A DNA stretch of 64,000 nucleotides from Welwitschia mirabilis (GCA_051453625.1 JBOZIK010000001.1:228915843-228979842), one strand, 5' to 3'; positions 22,570 to 35,243 are shown, counted from the stretch's first letter. Made by a program: numbers and translations. The notes: generated from the letters alone by a model not told the origin.

Positions 22570-22880
22570 TTAAGTATTATACATTAAATTGTATTTAATA
22601 TAGCAAAGTATAATCTAATTGTTGCATTATGGATAAAGTTAAAATACTTGTACATAGTCAAGTCTCTAACAAATAAGTTGTACTTGAAGCTAGATCTCTA
22701 TGACTTTAAGATGAAGGAGGGTGTGTTCACTGTGATTTATCCTAATGATACCAATGAGTTAACCTATCATAAATCAAGGGTTAAGGTGGAGATTAAGAAG
22801 GAGGATCAAGTTTTAATCCTTCATAATCTCCATTACTATCTAAGCTACTGACTATAACCTTGTGTTATGAAAAAAATACT
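22570..22880 (+). pseudogene. Copia-type Gag remnant
   Basis: The frame VKSLTNKLYLKLDLYDFKMK, then EGV..., then NELTYHKSRVKVEIKKEDQV and LILHNL closely follows copia Gag (KSLTNKLYLKxxLYxLKMxEG...LxDELxxxGxxIxDEDxALxLLxSLP). An open stretch of 67 codons (22648-22851) survives, ended by TGA. The relatives form the capsid. The flanks contain stops, and no CCHC knuckle was found. Confidence 0.75.
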
Positions 22881-23039
22881 ACAAATATTAAGATAATGAT
22901 TACAATACACCTCTAGCTTGAGATAGTGATGGTACTATGTTTGATAAAGGAAAGAATGAAAAATACTATAATAGAGCAATCTAATATTTATGATTAGGTT
23001 ATAGTTCATAATTATACAAATACTATAATTATGAAAAAC

Positions 23040-23510
23040 ACTATAAGCTACTTAAGTAAATATGAACTATAATATGCTACACGAAAAAGTCTCTATGTCA
23101 TTTAATATTTTCTCTTTTAGTGGTTACTTCAAAAGAATCTATAGGTATTTCATGTCTACATGGGATTGAGTTATGCTTAAAAATGATTAAAGTTGATAGC
23201 TCTTATAAAAATTGGCTTTTGGGACCACCATCCACCTCATAATCGAGATGACCATACTAAGACAAAGGTTACCCTAATTACATGTTAACTATTAAATAGA
23301 TTGTTCACTTGGTTTAAGTTGAGAACCTTCATAATAAATTTCTAAATTTTATTTTTGATGCTTAGTTTATGATTTGCTTTTTCAATTTATCTCTCTACTT
23401 ATTACCCACTTGATTTGTCAGTGATTGATAAACACTAAGTGAGGGATTGTGTTATAAGGCCAAATTGGCCATATTTAACATTATTATTGGAGTATACACA
23501 TGAAAAACCA
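23040..23510 (+). repeat. About 470-bp direct repeat, copy 1
   Basis: Aligns with 25110-25540: shared words include ATGAACTATAATATGCTA, AGTCTCTATG, GTATTTCATGTCT, GATTGAGTTATGCT and GATGACCATAC-AAGA. Both end with an LTR-like junction (purine-rich AGTGAGGGA then TGTTATAAGGCCAAATTGG). Identity is moderate, with indels. The parent element was not identified. Confidence 0.7.
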
Positions 23511-23625
23511 TGTACACAAATGATTATACACATATATGCAAGTAAATATTTTTATAAATGTATGTAAATACTATACAAAGTTTTATCTTTTGATAATATC
23601 CTCTTGATAAGATCATGTATAATAT

Positions 23626-23626
<1 letters not shown>

Positions 23627-23680
<54 letters not shown>

Positions 23681-24412
23681 NNNNNNNNNNNNNNNNNNNN
23701 NNNNNNNNNNNNNNNNNNNNNNNNNNNNNNNNNNNNNNNNNNNNNNNNNNNNNNNNNNNNNNNNNNNNNNNNNNNNNNNNNNNNNNNNNNNNNNNNNNNN
23801 NNNNNNNNNNNNNNNNNNNNNNNNNNNNNNNNNNNNNNNNNNNNNNNNNNNNNNNNNNNNNNNNNNNNNNNNNNNNNNNNNNNNNNNNNNNNNNNNNNNN
23901 NNNNNNNNNNNNNNNNNNNNNNNNNNNNNNNNNNNNNNNNNNNNNNNNNNNNNNNNNNNNNNNNNNNNNNNNNNNNNNNNNNNNNNNNNNNNNNNNNNNN
24001 NNNNNNNNNNNNNNNNNNNNNNNNNNNNNNNNNNNNNNNNNNNNNNNNNNNNNNNNNNNNNNNNNNNNNNNNNNNNNNNNNNNNNNNNNNNNNNNNNNNN
24101 NNNNNNNNNNNNNNNNNNNNNNNNNNNNNNNNNNNNNNNNNNNNNNNNNNNNNNNNNNNNNNNNNNNNNNNNNNNNNNNNNNNNNNNNNNNNNNNNNNNN
24201 NNNNNNNNNNNNNNNNNNNNNNNNNNNNNNNNNNNNNNNNNNNNNNNNNNNNNNNNNNNNNNNNNNNNNNNNNNNNNNNNNNNNNNNNNNNNNNNNNNNN
24301 NNNNNNNNNNNNNNNNNNNNNNNNNNNNNNNNNNNNNNNNNNNNNNNNNNNNNNNNNNNNNNNNNNNNNNNNNNNNNNNNNNNNNNNNNNNNNNNNNNNN
24401 NNNNNNNNNNNN

Positions 24413-24481
<69 letters not shown>
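23627..24481. repeat. (CA)n microsatellite spanning a gap
   Basis: (CA)27 at 23627-23680 and (CA)n at 24413-24481 flank a 732-N gap (23681-24412). Both sides are pure, so the missing sequence is probably repeat-related. HT/CV dipeptide frames here are artefacts. Confidence 0.95.
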
Positions 24482-24485
<4 letters not shown>

Positions 24486-25109
24486 ACATAAATAAGCATA
24501 ATAATGAAAAAATACTAAACTTAGAGAATTTTTTTCTCTTGAAGCAAGCTTTATTACCTAGCAATATAGCTATAATAAAATTTTATCATTTAGACATCTT
24601 TCATAAATCACTTAGCAATAAGATGGTAGAATTATGTACTATGTTGTAAGCCATTGCCTAAGTAATAAGGTCTTAGATTTTTCAATAGAGTCTTATCATA
24701 TTATTATGATGGACCAGTAGGTAGAGTAATAGTTTCTAAATTATTTACAAATGGACTTATGACCAAGTGATAAGTTTTCATAGTTTTACAAATTGTTTGT
24801 GATTTCAAATTATTTTTAAAAATGGATTACATCACTAATTATGAAATAATAATTACTTTAGATACTTTCAATTTCTAATAATAAAACTTTCTCTCTAGTG
24901 AAATCCTTTTTTCTAGCATGTTTTCCTACTCCATTATCATGATAGGGGAATCTAATTCATGAGTAAGTATTTCTTTATTAAACATTTATTTTCTCTTATT
25001 TCTCTCTACTAATTTTTTGTTGATTTTAAGTAATGTTACATGAAGAATTCTATTTCTTCTAATTTTGAATTAATTAATTAAGTGATTATGAGCTATAATA
25101 TGTCATAGT

Positions 25110-25540
25110 ATTTTTCATCCTTTCTTTTGTCAAGCATATGCTACTTAAGTAATTATGAACTATAATATGCTAGAAGAAGAAGTCTCTATGATTGTAATAT
25201 GTTATTTAATGACTTTTATTTTAGTGGAAGTATTTCATGTCTGAATGAGATTGAGTTATGCTCTAAAGGAGTCAAAAGTTGGTAGATCTTGCAAAACCTA
25301 GCATTTGAGACCATTGTCCACTTAACCATTAAGATGACCATACCAAGATAGAGGTTACTTTAATAATATATTAACTACTGAATATATTTTTTACTTGATT
25401 TAAGAAAAGAACCTTCATGATAACTATTAAAATTTATTTTTAATACTTATTATCCACTTACTTTATCAGTTATTAATAAATTAAGTAGGGAGCTATATTA
25501 CGAGACCAAATTTGTTGTACTTAATATTATTATTAGAGTA
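25110..25540 (+). repeat. About 430-bp direct repeat, copy 2
   Basis: Copy of 23040-23510, ending AAGTAGGGAGCTATATTACGA and then ACCAAATTTGTTGTAC. A shorter internal duplication (ATTATGAACTATAATATG at 25079 and 25147, one mismatch or so) precedes it. Sequence beyond (to 26630) contains GGGTATAAGAAGC near 26172, which could be an LTR TATA box, but no matching LTR was found. Confidence 0.65.
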
Positions 25541-26630
25541 CATTTAAAGCTCATTTGATAGGTTTTTCATGGAATAATAGAAAAAATGGATTTTCTTGTG
25601 AATAATAAAAAAACTAGTTCTAAGTATTTCTAACCATTTCTATATGATTTTTAGAGCATAATTGGTACATCTGTATAGATAATTGATGAGATGATGACAA
25701 AGTTCAATAGCATGACAAGCTCTCAAGCCACCATCTTTACATTGATTATGATATGATCATCAAGAATGCCTTAAAGATGTTTTAGGTGCATTAGACTATA
25801 AACTAATTCTAATAATCAAATAAGAATTGTTCAAGAATCAATCATTGGATTCTAAACCTTCATACAATCCCTAGTCATCCAGATGAAGATAGGAGATGAT
25901 CACATTCTAATAATATTTGAAGAGGCTGATGTCACACCTTCATCCACCCCTAGTCATCTAGAATAAGATAGGAGTTAACCATATTTTAGTAAGTTTTAAA
26001 GAGGTTAATGTCTTAGGGCATTAGTTTAGATATGTTAATATGAGGCAAATGCTTTCTTCACATTGCCAGAAGCTCCCTTCTTTAGCATAGATCATTCTTG
26101 ATCTTATATCACATGTTCAATAGTCTATGTTATAACATCCTATTAGCCATTGTGAAATGTGTGTGCTCTAGGGTATAAGAAGCATGATGACTTGACCTCA
26201 TCCTCAACTTCCTCTAACTCAATGCTAGCAGTCTATTTAGGGTTTTAAACTCCATGATGATAACTAAACAAAAATGGTTGAGATGCCATTACTAGAAGTA
26301 CATTCCTTTTGAGTTAGATCCGATGGAGTTATCATGGATGGTTATGTACTAATAGAAGGCTTTGTAAATTATTAGATATCCTATTCTTCTACATTATCTA
26401 GATGAAGCCTGAGTGAACTATGATCTGTAATTGACAGATGATCATTTATCCTATTACTAAATTTATATCATAATTTCTTCCTATTGTTTACAATAGTGTA
26501 ACAACTATAAATTTCCATCTAAAACCTATTCAAACTTATAAAAACCCTCTTAGGCATCAATTTCCTAATCTTCATGACTTCATCTTTGCTAATCACATTA
26601 GAGTATTTTGGGCAACATATCCATATTCAT

Positions 26631-27981
26631 TGATATATATTATCTGGATTTAAAACTAAGTTTGCACTTAATTATCATTCTTTCTATGGGATAATATGGG
26701 TAGAATTTGTACTAAATTAAACTTAATGCAAGTTACAAAATTTAAAAAAAAAAAAAAAGAGAAGAGAAGAGATGATTTCAGAGCTTTGGTTTAAAAATTA
26801 GACTTAAGAGAGGAGGAAAGTAACTAGCTCCAAGGTATCACTGATTCATTCCTAACCAATCCTTCACTCTAATGTTGTTCTATGCCTTTCCTATAACATA
26901 CTTAAAATAATCAAGTGTTTTGTCTTAGATCATGATGACATAATATCATTCACTATATAAGTAATGGTAAACTCAATTGTCACTTGATATTTAAAGCCTA
27001 GAATAATCAAAAGTAAGAACCCTAAGTACTTAAGATCTATAAAGTTAAAAGATTTAAATCAAGCATCAGAAGAGCTCATGCAAATGAAAAAAGTCTTAAT
27101 GATTAAGTTGCCTTCTAAACATTTCAAATATAAAATGACACATGATTTCAAATAAAAGATAAAAAACTTATGTATTGAAAAAAATAAAAATAGACAAAAA
27201 TAAAAACAATTTACAACAAAGGAAAAAAGATGCTAAAGAACTTCTTAATAATCCTTCAAGACTAGTTTACTCCCTTAAAGAGTCGCTTAGACAACCATCA
27301 TGACTAATGCTTTAAGGTTCTATAGTTATCCAAAGCCAAAGATGATATAATAAAGGGTTTAAATCCCTTTTATAGGGAGAGATGGGAGAGAGGACTAGTT
27401 ACAAACTCTTGGCTTATAGCGTTAGGTAGATAAATTACATAATGATGACATTAGGTAGGATGGTTTTTCTTTTTTCCATTTCATAGAGATTCCTATAAAA
27501 ATGCTAATAATTATCTCTTGGATGCTATAGCTACTACCAACTATTGTCAAAGCCATGTATCTCCACTATCATCCTACTCAGTAATGTCATTTGTTATTTT
27601 GCAAATCCTCATCATTACCACCATGAATATAATTTGTCATTGATGTATAATTTGATTAAGCCCATAAATACATTTAATCATATTTTACATGACAATTTAG
27701 GAACATGAGATTTGATCTATTTAGTATGAAAAGATAAGCTATGTCGATAGTCTTGGATGGCAGCACTGGCATTTAAGCTCCAATAATCTTCATTCTTGAG
27801 CATGTATTTCAGTTGAGCATAATTTACCTAAAAATTTCAGTAGCATATTATAAGTCCATAATTATTATGAAAATCAACAAAAGACATGTTTTTATGATAA
27901 AATTAATTACATTAATATCTTTCATTAAGATTAATTAATTGCATAAATTGATTGTAATGTTAATTGTTTACATGTTAACAC
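26631..27981 (-). repeat. 3' LTR of element B
   Basis: Matches 36131-37444 over its length (AAGAGAAGAG-TGATTT, CCTAAGTACTTAAGATC, AAGTCTTAATGATTAAGTT, CATAATTATTATGA). On the minus strand it starts TGTTAACATG at 27981 and has TATAAAAGG at 27366-27374. The region before it reads GGTAAGGGATG (polypurine tract). Confidence 0.88.
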
Positions 27982-28774
27982 ATCCCTTACCTAGTCTTTT
28001 ACTAGTGTCTTAGCAAAAAGTTAATAACAAAATGGTTAAACATGAAAAAATTATCTATGTTAAAAGCACTGAACTGTGTAAATGATATAACTTTGAAAAT
28101 TTTATAACTAATTTTTTACAATTAAGACATCAAAATTAAAATTTTGTAATGAATGTTAAATGCCACATCCCCTACCTAAAACTTAATTTATCCTCAAAGT
28201 TATATGATTAAAAGTGTTAGAATTATTTTAAGAACATAATTTTAGATAGATCGCGATGAGTCCTTTTATTGAAAACTATGCAAAATGATGCAATCAAGCT
28301 AAGAAAAAGAAAACTCTAACTACAGTGAAACAAAAGATAAGTGGAAAGTTAAACCATAAAGTTTATTAATAACGTAGCATTTATTTCTCATAAAAATGGG
28401 GCTGACATGAAATGGATTATGGAGATGGAAAATGAACATGCTTAAAAGGTTTTACCTAAAAACTAATGAATAAATAAACAAACTTTTTCTAAGTTAATGG
28501 CTCTTATTATATTTTTGTATTTTTAGTAGATCACAATATTAACCAAGAGACTATTTAATTAAGTAACTTATATAAATTTAATAACTCATAGAAAATATTA
28601 AGTATGAGGTTTAAGAGACATTAGTTTACATAAATCCTCTAATGTCCATCTTTTTAATTTCTTTATTTTCCATCTCTACCTTTGCATATGTTCTTAGTTT
28701 TAAGAATTTGAATCACATTAAGCATCCAATGTTATGACATTTTTTATCAACAAAGTTAAGCATGTTATTTTATG

Positions 28775-29610
28775 CAAAAATCAGTGTTGCATTGCCAATG
28801 AGCATTTATAGCCTTAATGTAGTTGAACATATTATAATTANNNNNNNNNNNNNNNNNNNNNNNNNNNNNNNNNNNNNNNNNNNNNNNNNNNNNNNNNNNN
28901 NNNNNNNNNNNNNNNNNNNNNNNNNNNNNNNNNNNNNNNNNNNNNNNNNNNNNNNNNNNNNNNNNNNNNNNNNNNNNNNNNNNNNNNNNNNNNNNNNNNN
29001 NNNNNNNNNNNNNNNNNNNNNNNNNNNNNNNNNNNNNNNNNNNNNNNNNNNNNNNNNNNNNNNNNNNNNNNNNNNNNNNNNNNNNNNNNNNNNNNNNNNN
29101 NNNNNNNNNNNNNNNNNNNNNNNNNNNNNNNNNNNNNNNNNNNNNNNNNNNNNNNNNNNNNNNNNNNNNNNNNNNNNNNNNNNNNNNNNNNNNNNNNNNN
29201 NNNNNNNNNNNNNNNNNNNNNNNNNNNNNNNNNNNNNNNNNNNNNNNNNNNNNNNNNNNNNNNNNNNNNNNNNNNNNNNNNNNNNNNNNNNNNNNNNNNN
29301 NNNNNNNNNNNNNNNNNNNNNNNNNNNNNNNNNNNNNNNNNNNNNNNNNNNNNNNNNNNNNNNNNNNNNNNNNNNNNNNNNNNNNNNNNNNNNNNNNNNN
29401 NNNNNNNNNNNNNNNNNNNNNNNNNNNNNAAAAATCAGTGTTGCATTGCCAATGAGCATTTATAGCCTTAATGTCGTTGAACATATTATAATTAGATCAT
29501 TAAATTTGTATTGCCAATGAGCATTTATAGCCTTAATGTAGTTGAACATATTGAAATTAGATCACTAGAGCTACATTTATAGTAGGCGTCCATAGCCCTA
29601 ATGTAGTTAA
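28775..29610. repeat. 65-bp tandem array in the retrotransposon 3' region
   Basis: Unit words TTGCCAATGAGCATTTATAG and CCTTAATGTAGTTGAACATA occur left of the gap (28792) and twice right of it (29446 and 29511, exactly 65 bases apart), plus a degenerate partial copy near 29570. The distance from 28792 to 29446 is 654, close to ten units, so the gap may hide about nine to ten copies if its size is right. Confidence 0.85.
28841..29429. other. Assembly gap (589 N) inside the 65-bp array
   Basis: Both flanks carry the same repeat unit, so the gap most likely reflects an unresolved tandem array. Confidence 0.95.
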
Positions 29611-30349
29611 TTAAAGCCAATTAGGTAATTAATATTATGTGTGATTTGGAGAAGATATAGATTATTTTGTTTTGTCCATCTTCCCATAGTTATTTTTTTT
29701 ATGTACATTAGGAAGTCATTGGTTCATTAGCCTAATTAAGACAAATCTTATCTTGATCAAAGGATTTACACTTAATGAATAATATGAAGGTAAATCCCAC
29801 CTTTTTAACCAAGTTTCATTGAGATCAAAGATCCTAAGTAAACATGATTTTAACCAAAAAACTCAAAATAAGCATATATTTTCTTAAAAACCCATAAGTA
29901 AAATCAATCTCAACAATATCCTAAGTGATACCAAGACCACTTATTATTGATCTTTAAGCCATTAATTTGAATTAGTAAGTCTCATAAATCCATAAGTTAC
30001 TAGAATAGGCAGATGATAGTGCTTTAGGCACTATCCATTGACTTTGAATAATTGATTGGATTTTAGATTTTCAATCACAAATATTCCATGAGGTAAAATC
30101 TTTTTTATTGAAAATAGTTCTTTCCATTTATCAACTAGTTTGCCTAGGAAAAGGTATAAGCATGAGTTATCAAGGAAAACTAGTTTCTCTTCTTTAAATA
30201 TTTTTCAAAGGATGTATTAGTCATAGAATTTCTTCATCCTGTCTTTGTCTATTCTCATGTTTTTGTATGCATCATTCTTAATTTCATCGAATCTGTTAAG
30301 TTATATAATCCTATATTTACTTATATATTCTAAATCTAAGTTCATGTTT

Positions 30350-31110
30350 TTAATCATCCAATATACTTTATGCTCAAGTTCTATGGATAGATGACAAGCT
30401 TTTTTATAGATTAGTCTAAACAGTGGTATTTCTAAGAGAGTTTTATAAGTAGTGCTACAAGCCCATAAAACATCATTAAGCTTAAATAACTAGCCTTTTA
30501 TTGTTGAGTTTATAACCTTTTATATGATCTTCTTAATCTCCTTGTTCATAACGTTAACTTAGTCACTAGTTTTGGGGGGGTAAGGTATTATCACTAGTTT
30601 GAAGGTGGTAAGGTTTTGCTACTCTATGAGTAATCCCCTATTTAATAAGAAGGTTTTTAAATATTTTGTTATAGAAATGTGTTCTTTCATCACTATTTAA
30701 AACTCATGGATAACCAAATCACATTAAGATGTTTTCATTAAAGAATTTGATTACTATTTGAGCATTATTTGATTGATAAGCACATGCCTTAATCAATTTT
30801 GTTATGTAATCAACATAGACAAAATGTACTGATGTCCATTTCAAGATGGATAATGGACCTAAAAATAAACTCATCAAATATCGAAGGGTTCAATCACAAG
30901 AAGGTATTCAAAGAAATTACTTATCTTTATTAAAGACTTCTAATTTTTGACAATTATCACAAGATTTATAGTAAAGATAAGAGTCTTTAAAAATAGAAGG
31001 CTAATAGAAACTAGAATGAAGGACTTATGTAGCAATTTTATTAGCTAAGTAATGTTCCCATAAGCCTAAGAATTATAATGCTTAAGAATGTCATGAATTT
31101 TATTTTAAGG
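30350..31110 (-). pseudogene. Integrase of element B (decayed)
   Basis: Pieces in order are FYWPSIFKDSYLYYKSCDNC (zinc-binding half; W restored from a stop position), VYVDYITKLIKACA, NSDERTHFYNKIFKNLL, ITHRVAKPYHLQTSDN, VMNKEIKKII and LNDVLWACSTTYKTLLEIP, then KKACHLSIELEHKVYWMIKN. The last two are hallmarks of Athila-type integrases (usual KACHLPVELEHKAYWA). The second catalytic Asp is kept in SDE, and the catalytic Glu sits in NKEI. The frame contains numerous stops. Confidence 0.85.
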
Positions 31111-31449
31111 CACACATTTGCAGATGACTTGTTCCAGATAATACTTGAAAAGATACAGGCTATCCCAAAAGAAGTACTTGATCTGACTTAAGAACTTCTT
31201 TTTATCATCAGGAGTCTAATGAGAAGGAATGATTTTGAAGACTAGGTAGTTAGCAATATCCATAAACCAAGGTGTTTCCTTAACTAAAGGAGTTATTCAT
31301 CTGGGAAGATGTCATTAATGGAAGAAACATTTATAGACTTTCTTGTGTCAATCATAAAAGATGATCTTCAACTACATTATCAAAATCCTTTTTATCTTTA
31401 ATCTTTAATTTAAATTCCTATAGAAGGAAAATCCATCTAATCAGTCTTG

Positions 31450-31720
31450 GTTTTGAATCCTTTTTGATCAAAAAGTATCTAAGGGCTAAATGATTGTATA
31501 GATAATTACCTTAAATCCTAAGAGATATTGCCTAAATTTCTCTAGGATAAATACTATAGCTAGTAGTTCTCTTTCTTTAATAGTATAGTTTAACTGAGTT
31601 TTGTTTAATTTTTTACTATCATAATAAATTACAATGGGTATTTTATCTATTATTTATTCTATAATGGCCATAACCACATCATAACTAGCATTGCATATAA
31701 GTTTTAAAGGTCACTTCTAG
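31450..31720 (-). pseudogene. RNase H of element B (decayed)
   Basis: Readable: IPIVIYYDSKKLNKTQLNYT, then IKERELLAIVFILEKFRQYL, then LGFKVIIYT. This is the plant gypsy RNase H core (VIYYASRTLN...NYTTTEKELLAVVFALDKFRSYL, in pieces). The next motif YTDHAALK is lost to a deletion/stop. Confidence 0.85.
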
Positions 31721-31899
31721 TTAGGTGATTGAAAAATAGGGGGTGAAATTTAATTTTTCCTTGAGTTATTCAAAAGGTTATTAACATTTAGGGTTATTTA
31801 AAGGTGGCATCTTTTCTTTAAAGATCACATAATGGCTTCAAGATTTTATTAAAATCCTTAATGAATCTCTATAGTATCTTGCATGTCCTAGAAAATATC

Positions 31900-32799
31900 T
31901 ACTACTTTTGAGGGGTTTACAAGTATATGATTAGAGAAACTTTCACAAGATCTACCTAAATTTCTTTATCAAAGATGACATGTCCTAAAAATCTATCTTG
32001 ATTAACCATAAAGTGGCATTTCTCTTAGTTGAGGACAAGGCATTTTTTAATACATTACTTAAGGACACATTCTAATTTGTGCAAACAATGGTTAAAAAAG
32101 GTTTCATAGACTAAGAAGTCATTCATAAAGATTTTGATACTTGAGTTTAATAAATCAGAGAAGATTCCAATCATGCAATATTGAAATGTGACAAGCACAT
32201 TACATAATCCAAAGGGTATTCATTTATAGGTGAACATGCCATAGGGACAAGTAAAGGTAGCTTTGTCTGGATCATGAAGGCAATTTCAATTTGGTTATAT
32301 CCCAAGTAACCATCTAAGAAATAGTAAAATGAATATCCTATAAGTTACTCTAAGATTTGATTAGAGAAAGATAGAGGGAAGTTCTTTCTTCTTGAGATGG
32401 TATTTAATTTTTTATAATTGATATACATCCTCTGTTTTATTATGAGTTTGGTAGGGATAACTTTATTATACTCATTTAGGAAAAGTATAATTACTATTTC
32501 TTTACCATAGTCTAAGTTGGACTTACCTATGTGCTATCTGGAAATGGATAGATAATCCTATGATCCAGAAGTTCAATCACCTCATTTTTAACTACCTCTT
32601 TTAATATTAGGTTTATCCACATTTGGGCTTCTCTAGATGGCTTAACATTATCTTCTAAGTAAATATGATGCATGCATAAGCTAGTATTAATGCCCCTAAT
32701 GTCTAAAAGGATCCATCCTATTACTTGCTTATTCTTGCTTAAAAGATTTAGCAATTGAACTTCTTGAGATGGGGTTAAGAAAGAATTGATAACTACCAA
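31900..32799 (-). pseudogene. Reverse transcriptase of element B (decayed)
   Basis: An open stretch of 90 codons (32527-32799) reads LLSKNKQVIGWILLDIRGIN, CMHHIYLEDNVKPSREAQ, then KEVVKNEVIELLDHRIIYPF, a near-canonical Athila RT start. Further on come YFLDGYLGYNQIEIA, KATFTCPYGMFTY-like sequence, PFGLCNVLVTFQYCMIGIFS and then KIFMNDFL. The catalytic box V-[FY]-M-D-D is IFMND (codons at about 32119-32127), so one Asp is Asn through a G-to-A change. ECVLK...LVLNXEKCHFMVNQDRFLG follows in the connection. Confidence 0.9.
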
Positions 32800-32879
32800 A
32801 AAAATGGAGTTGTTCCCTAAGAAAGCATATTTGAATAAGGGCTTAAGTTCAAGATAAATTTCATTTTGAGTAAGAGAGC

Positions 32880-33180
32880 ATCATTCTTGAGAAAGATCTA
32901 AGTCATCATTTTTAGAAGAATGGAAAGTGGATTCTTGATTTTCAAAAATGTTTCTATTCTATCCACAACTTCTACCCCTTCATCATTTAATAGAAAATTC
33001 ATGGAATTAAAAATGTTTAGTTCTATGGTTATGTTTCTAAAGGAAATATTCATTAATCTATTCCTATTATTAATTAAGACATTTGAAGTTACTAAGAATG
33101 ATCTTTCCAAAATAACAGGCACTGATTGATTCATTGAGTTCTCCATGTTCAAAACCATAAAATCCACTCATAAGTAGCAA
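32880..33180 (-). pseudogene. Aspartic protease end region of element B
   Basis: The frame DFMVLNMENSMNQSVPVILE, then RSFLVTSNVLINNRNRLMNI, then SFRNITIELNIFNSM matches the C-terminal half of plant gypsy proteases (DFVVLDMEED...PIILGRPFLATANAxID...GxxxxxxxxxxVxFNI). An 89-codon open frame remains. The catalytic DxGA motif upstream is unreadable. Confidence 0.85.
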
Positions 33181-34499
33181 CTATAAATCCTAACAATAAC
33201 ATCCTTTATAACTCCTCATGGTGTTTATATAGATTTTTTGGCTAACTAAAGTTGAAGTTTTGTGTTTTTAAGCCCTTCTAAGCCTAACTCTTTGCAGGTT
33301 CCATAGAGGAGTAAATTTAAACTTCTTCCTAGGTCTGATAAATCTTAGTTAAGACATTTACATCAAGAGAAAGTTTGATGTTAGTTGCACCTATGATAAT
33401 TGTTATTTAGGGCATCCAGGGTCTTTGTATTTTGGTGAACATTGATTCTAAAGGTTTTCATTCATTTGTTATGCTAGGAAGGCTTTGTTCTTCACATTTA
33501 GGCATATTTTCATAGAGAATCTATCTTTAAGGAATTTTACATAAGAAGGTACTTTCTTAATGGCTTCTAGGAGAGGGATGTTTACCTTAACTTCCTTAAA
33601 AATTTTTAGAGCCTCTAATGATTTTTTGATCATATTATCTTTTCTAAGTTATTGGGTAAAAGGTAAGGGCCCTTTGTATAAGATAGAGGTTTTTCATTCA
33701 TATCCTTTCCTTTATTTTCTATGGGGATTGGGTTTCTCTTTCTTTTATTTTTCATGACTAAATGTTCTAATTATTTCTTTCTCCTAAGATGTATGAACTT
33801 AGTTTCTTATAATTATTCTACCCTTTAGTAAAACTGACTCCTTTGGGATTTGGTTGAGTACTTATGGGAAGTTTACTTGTTTTCCTTTGATTTAAGATGA
33901 AAAGAATTTGGACTTGCATTTGTTAAACTTATTGAAGAACCTAGGTAATGGATTATTTATTTTTTTCTAGGCTATTTAATATGGAGGAGTTTTGTTTTAG
34001 TAATTTTTCATGGTTTTGATTAAGTTAAACTTGAGTTTTCATAAATTTTTTAACTAAATATTTAAAGGGAGTGAATAAGAATGGTTTATGATGATTGAAA
34101 GTGAAAGAATGAGAGGATGATAATGCATAGTAGTTTCTTGGCTAATTTTGATTATACTATTTCCAAGAAAAGTTAGGATGATTTCTCCACCTAGGTTTAT
34201 ATGTATTTGATTAGGGATCATTTTTAGAATTTCACCATTAATTCCCAACTACATTTACTTACTCATTAGTTGTATTTTAAAATAAGGAAATGAAAGGGTA
34301 TTTGGCTATTTTATGGATATCAATGGAATTAATAAGACATTTTAGCTTAGTGAGTATGTATGAAGGTGAGGGTGAAGTGATTAAAGATTCTACTCTTCAT
34401 GCTAGTTCATTTATTTTGTTATTTACTTCAAAATTTTTAGAGACTTTAAAAATGCTTATTGATCTAATCAAAATGTATGATCAAGAAGGTTTTATTAGA

Positions 34500-34900
34500 T
34501 TTTCCTAATTTTTGTATCTCTCTACTACACTCTTAAGGTACTTCCAAACTTTGTCTATGGGCATGTTAAAAAAGTTATCCCTACTTATCATCTCAATTAA
34601 TTGGTAGTTATTGGTGGATAGCCCATCATAGAAAAAACGTATCTCCCTTCTTGACTCAAATTCATGTTGGAGGATTTTTTTTAATAGGTATTTGAATATC
34701 TCTAGGGTTTGAAAGAATGTTTTATGCTCTTTTTATTGGTAGTTCATAATTTCTTTACTTAGGGAATTCATTTTGTAATTGGGAAAGAATTTCAAGATGA
34801 AGGCTTTATCAAGCTTGACTAAAAATCTTATGGAAAAGGATTTAAAGTGTACAACCATGATTTCTCCTTTTTTTTTAAATAAAAAAAACATAGGATGAGC
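34500..34900 (-). pseudogene. Gag of element B (decayed)
   Basis: Readable on the minus strand: FFPNYKMNSLSKEIMNYQ, FFQTLEIFKYLLKKILQHEF and IRFFYDGLSTNNYQLIEMIS. These match the retrotransposon Gag core (FFPxSKTxxLRxEI...FYECWERFKELLRxCPHHGF...QxFYxGLxxxxxxxVDA). This is the capsid domain that assembles the virus-like particle. It is broken on both sides. Confidence 0.85.
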
Positions 34901-35243
34901 CTGAGGGCATTATGAGTGTTTAGATATTGAGGAATGATTGATAGGACAACTCAAATTACTTGAATGGAGTTATGAGTCCTTAGATTCTAATCCATGAAAA
35001 TGAGACAAGAGTTGTATAGTTAACGGTTTGAACTCTAGCCTTTAGTTTATTGGTGGTAGCATGATTCATGATGGTGTTTATAGGCGTTATGGTTGTATAT
35101 AATCATAAAGGGTTTACATAGGTTGATTTATGCTTGTAACAATAGCACTAGCAACTTATTGTTTAGCTAGCTCTTGGATAAGGTAGTAGGCCATTAAATA
35201 GGTGATTAAGTCTTGAGTAGATATGGCTCCTATAATCAAGTTG

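Larger units (their letters stand above)
27982..30000 (-). other. 3' noncoding region of element B, homologous to that of element A
   Basis: Lies between the integrase remnant and the 3' LTR. It aligns in inverse orientation with 13470-14793. It includes the 65-bp tandem array and gap. No env-like frame is recognisable. Confidence 0.7.

Noticed and set aside
23524-24649. Several HT/CV dipeptide frames
   Set aside because: Translation of a (CA)n microsatellite and its gap.
28762-29520. 252-codon frame with repeated SIYSLNVVEH
   Set aside because: Translation of the 65-bp noncoding tandem array and gap.
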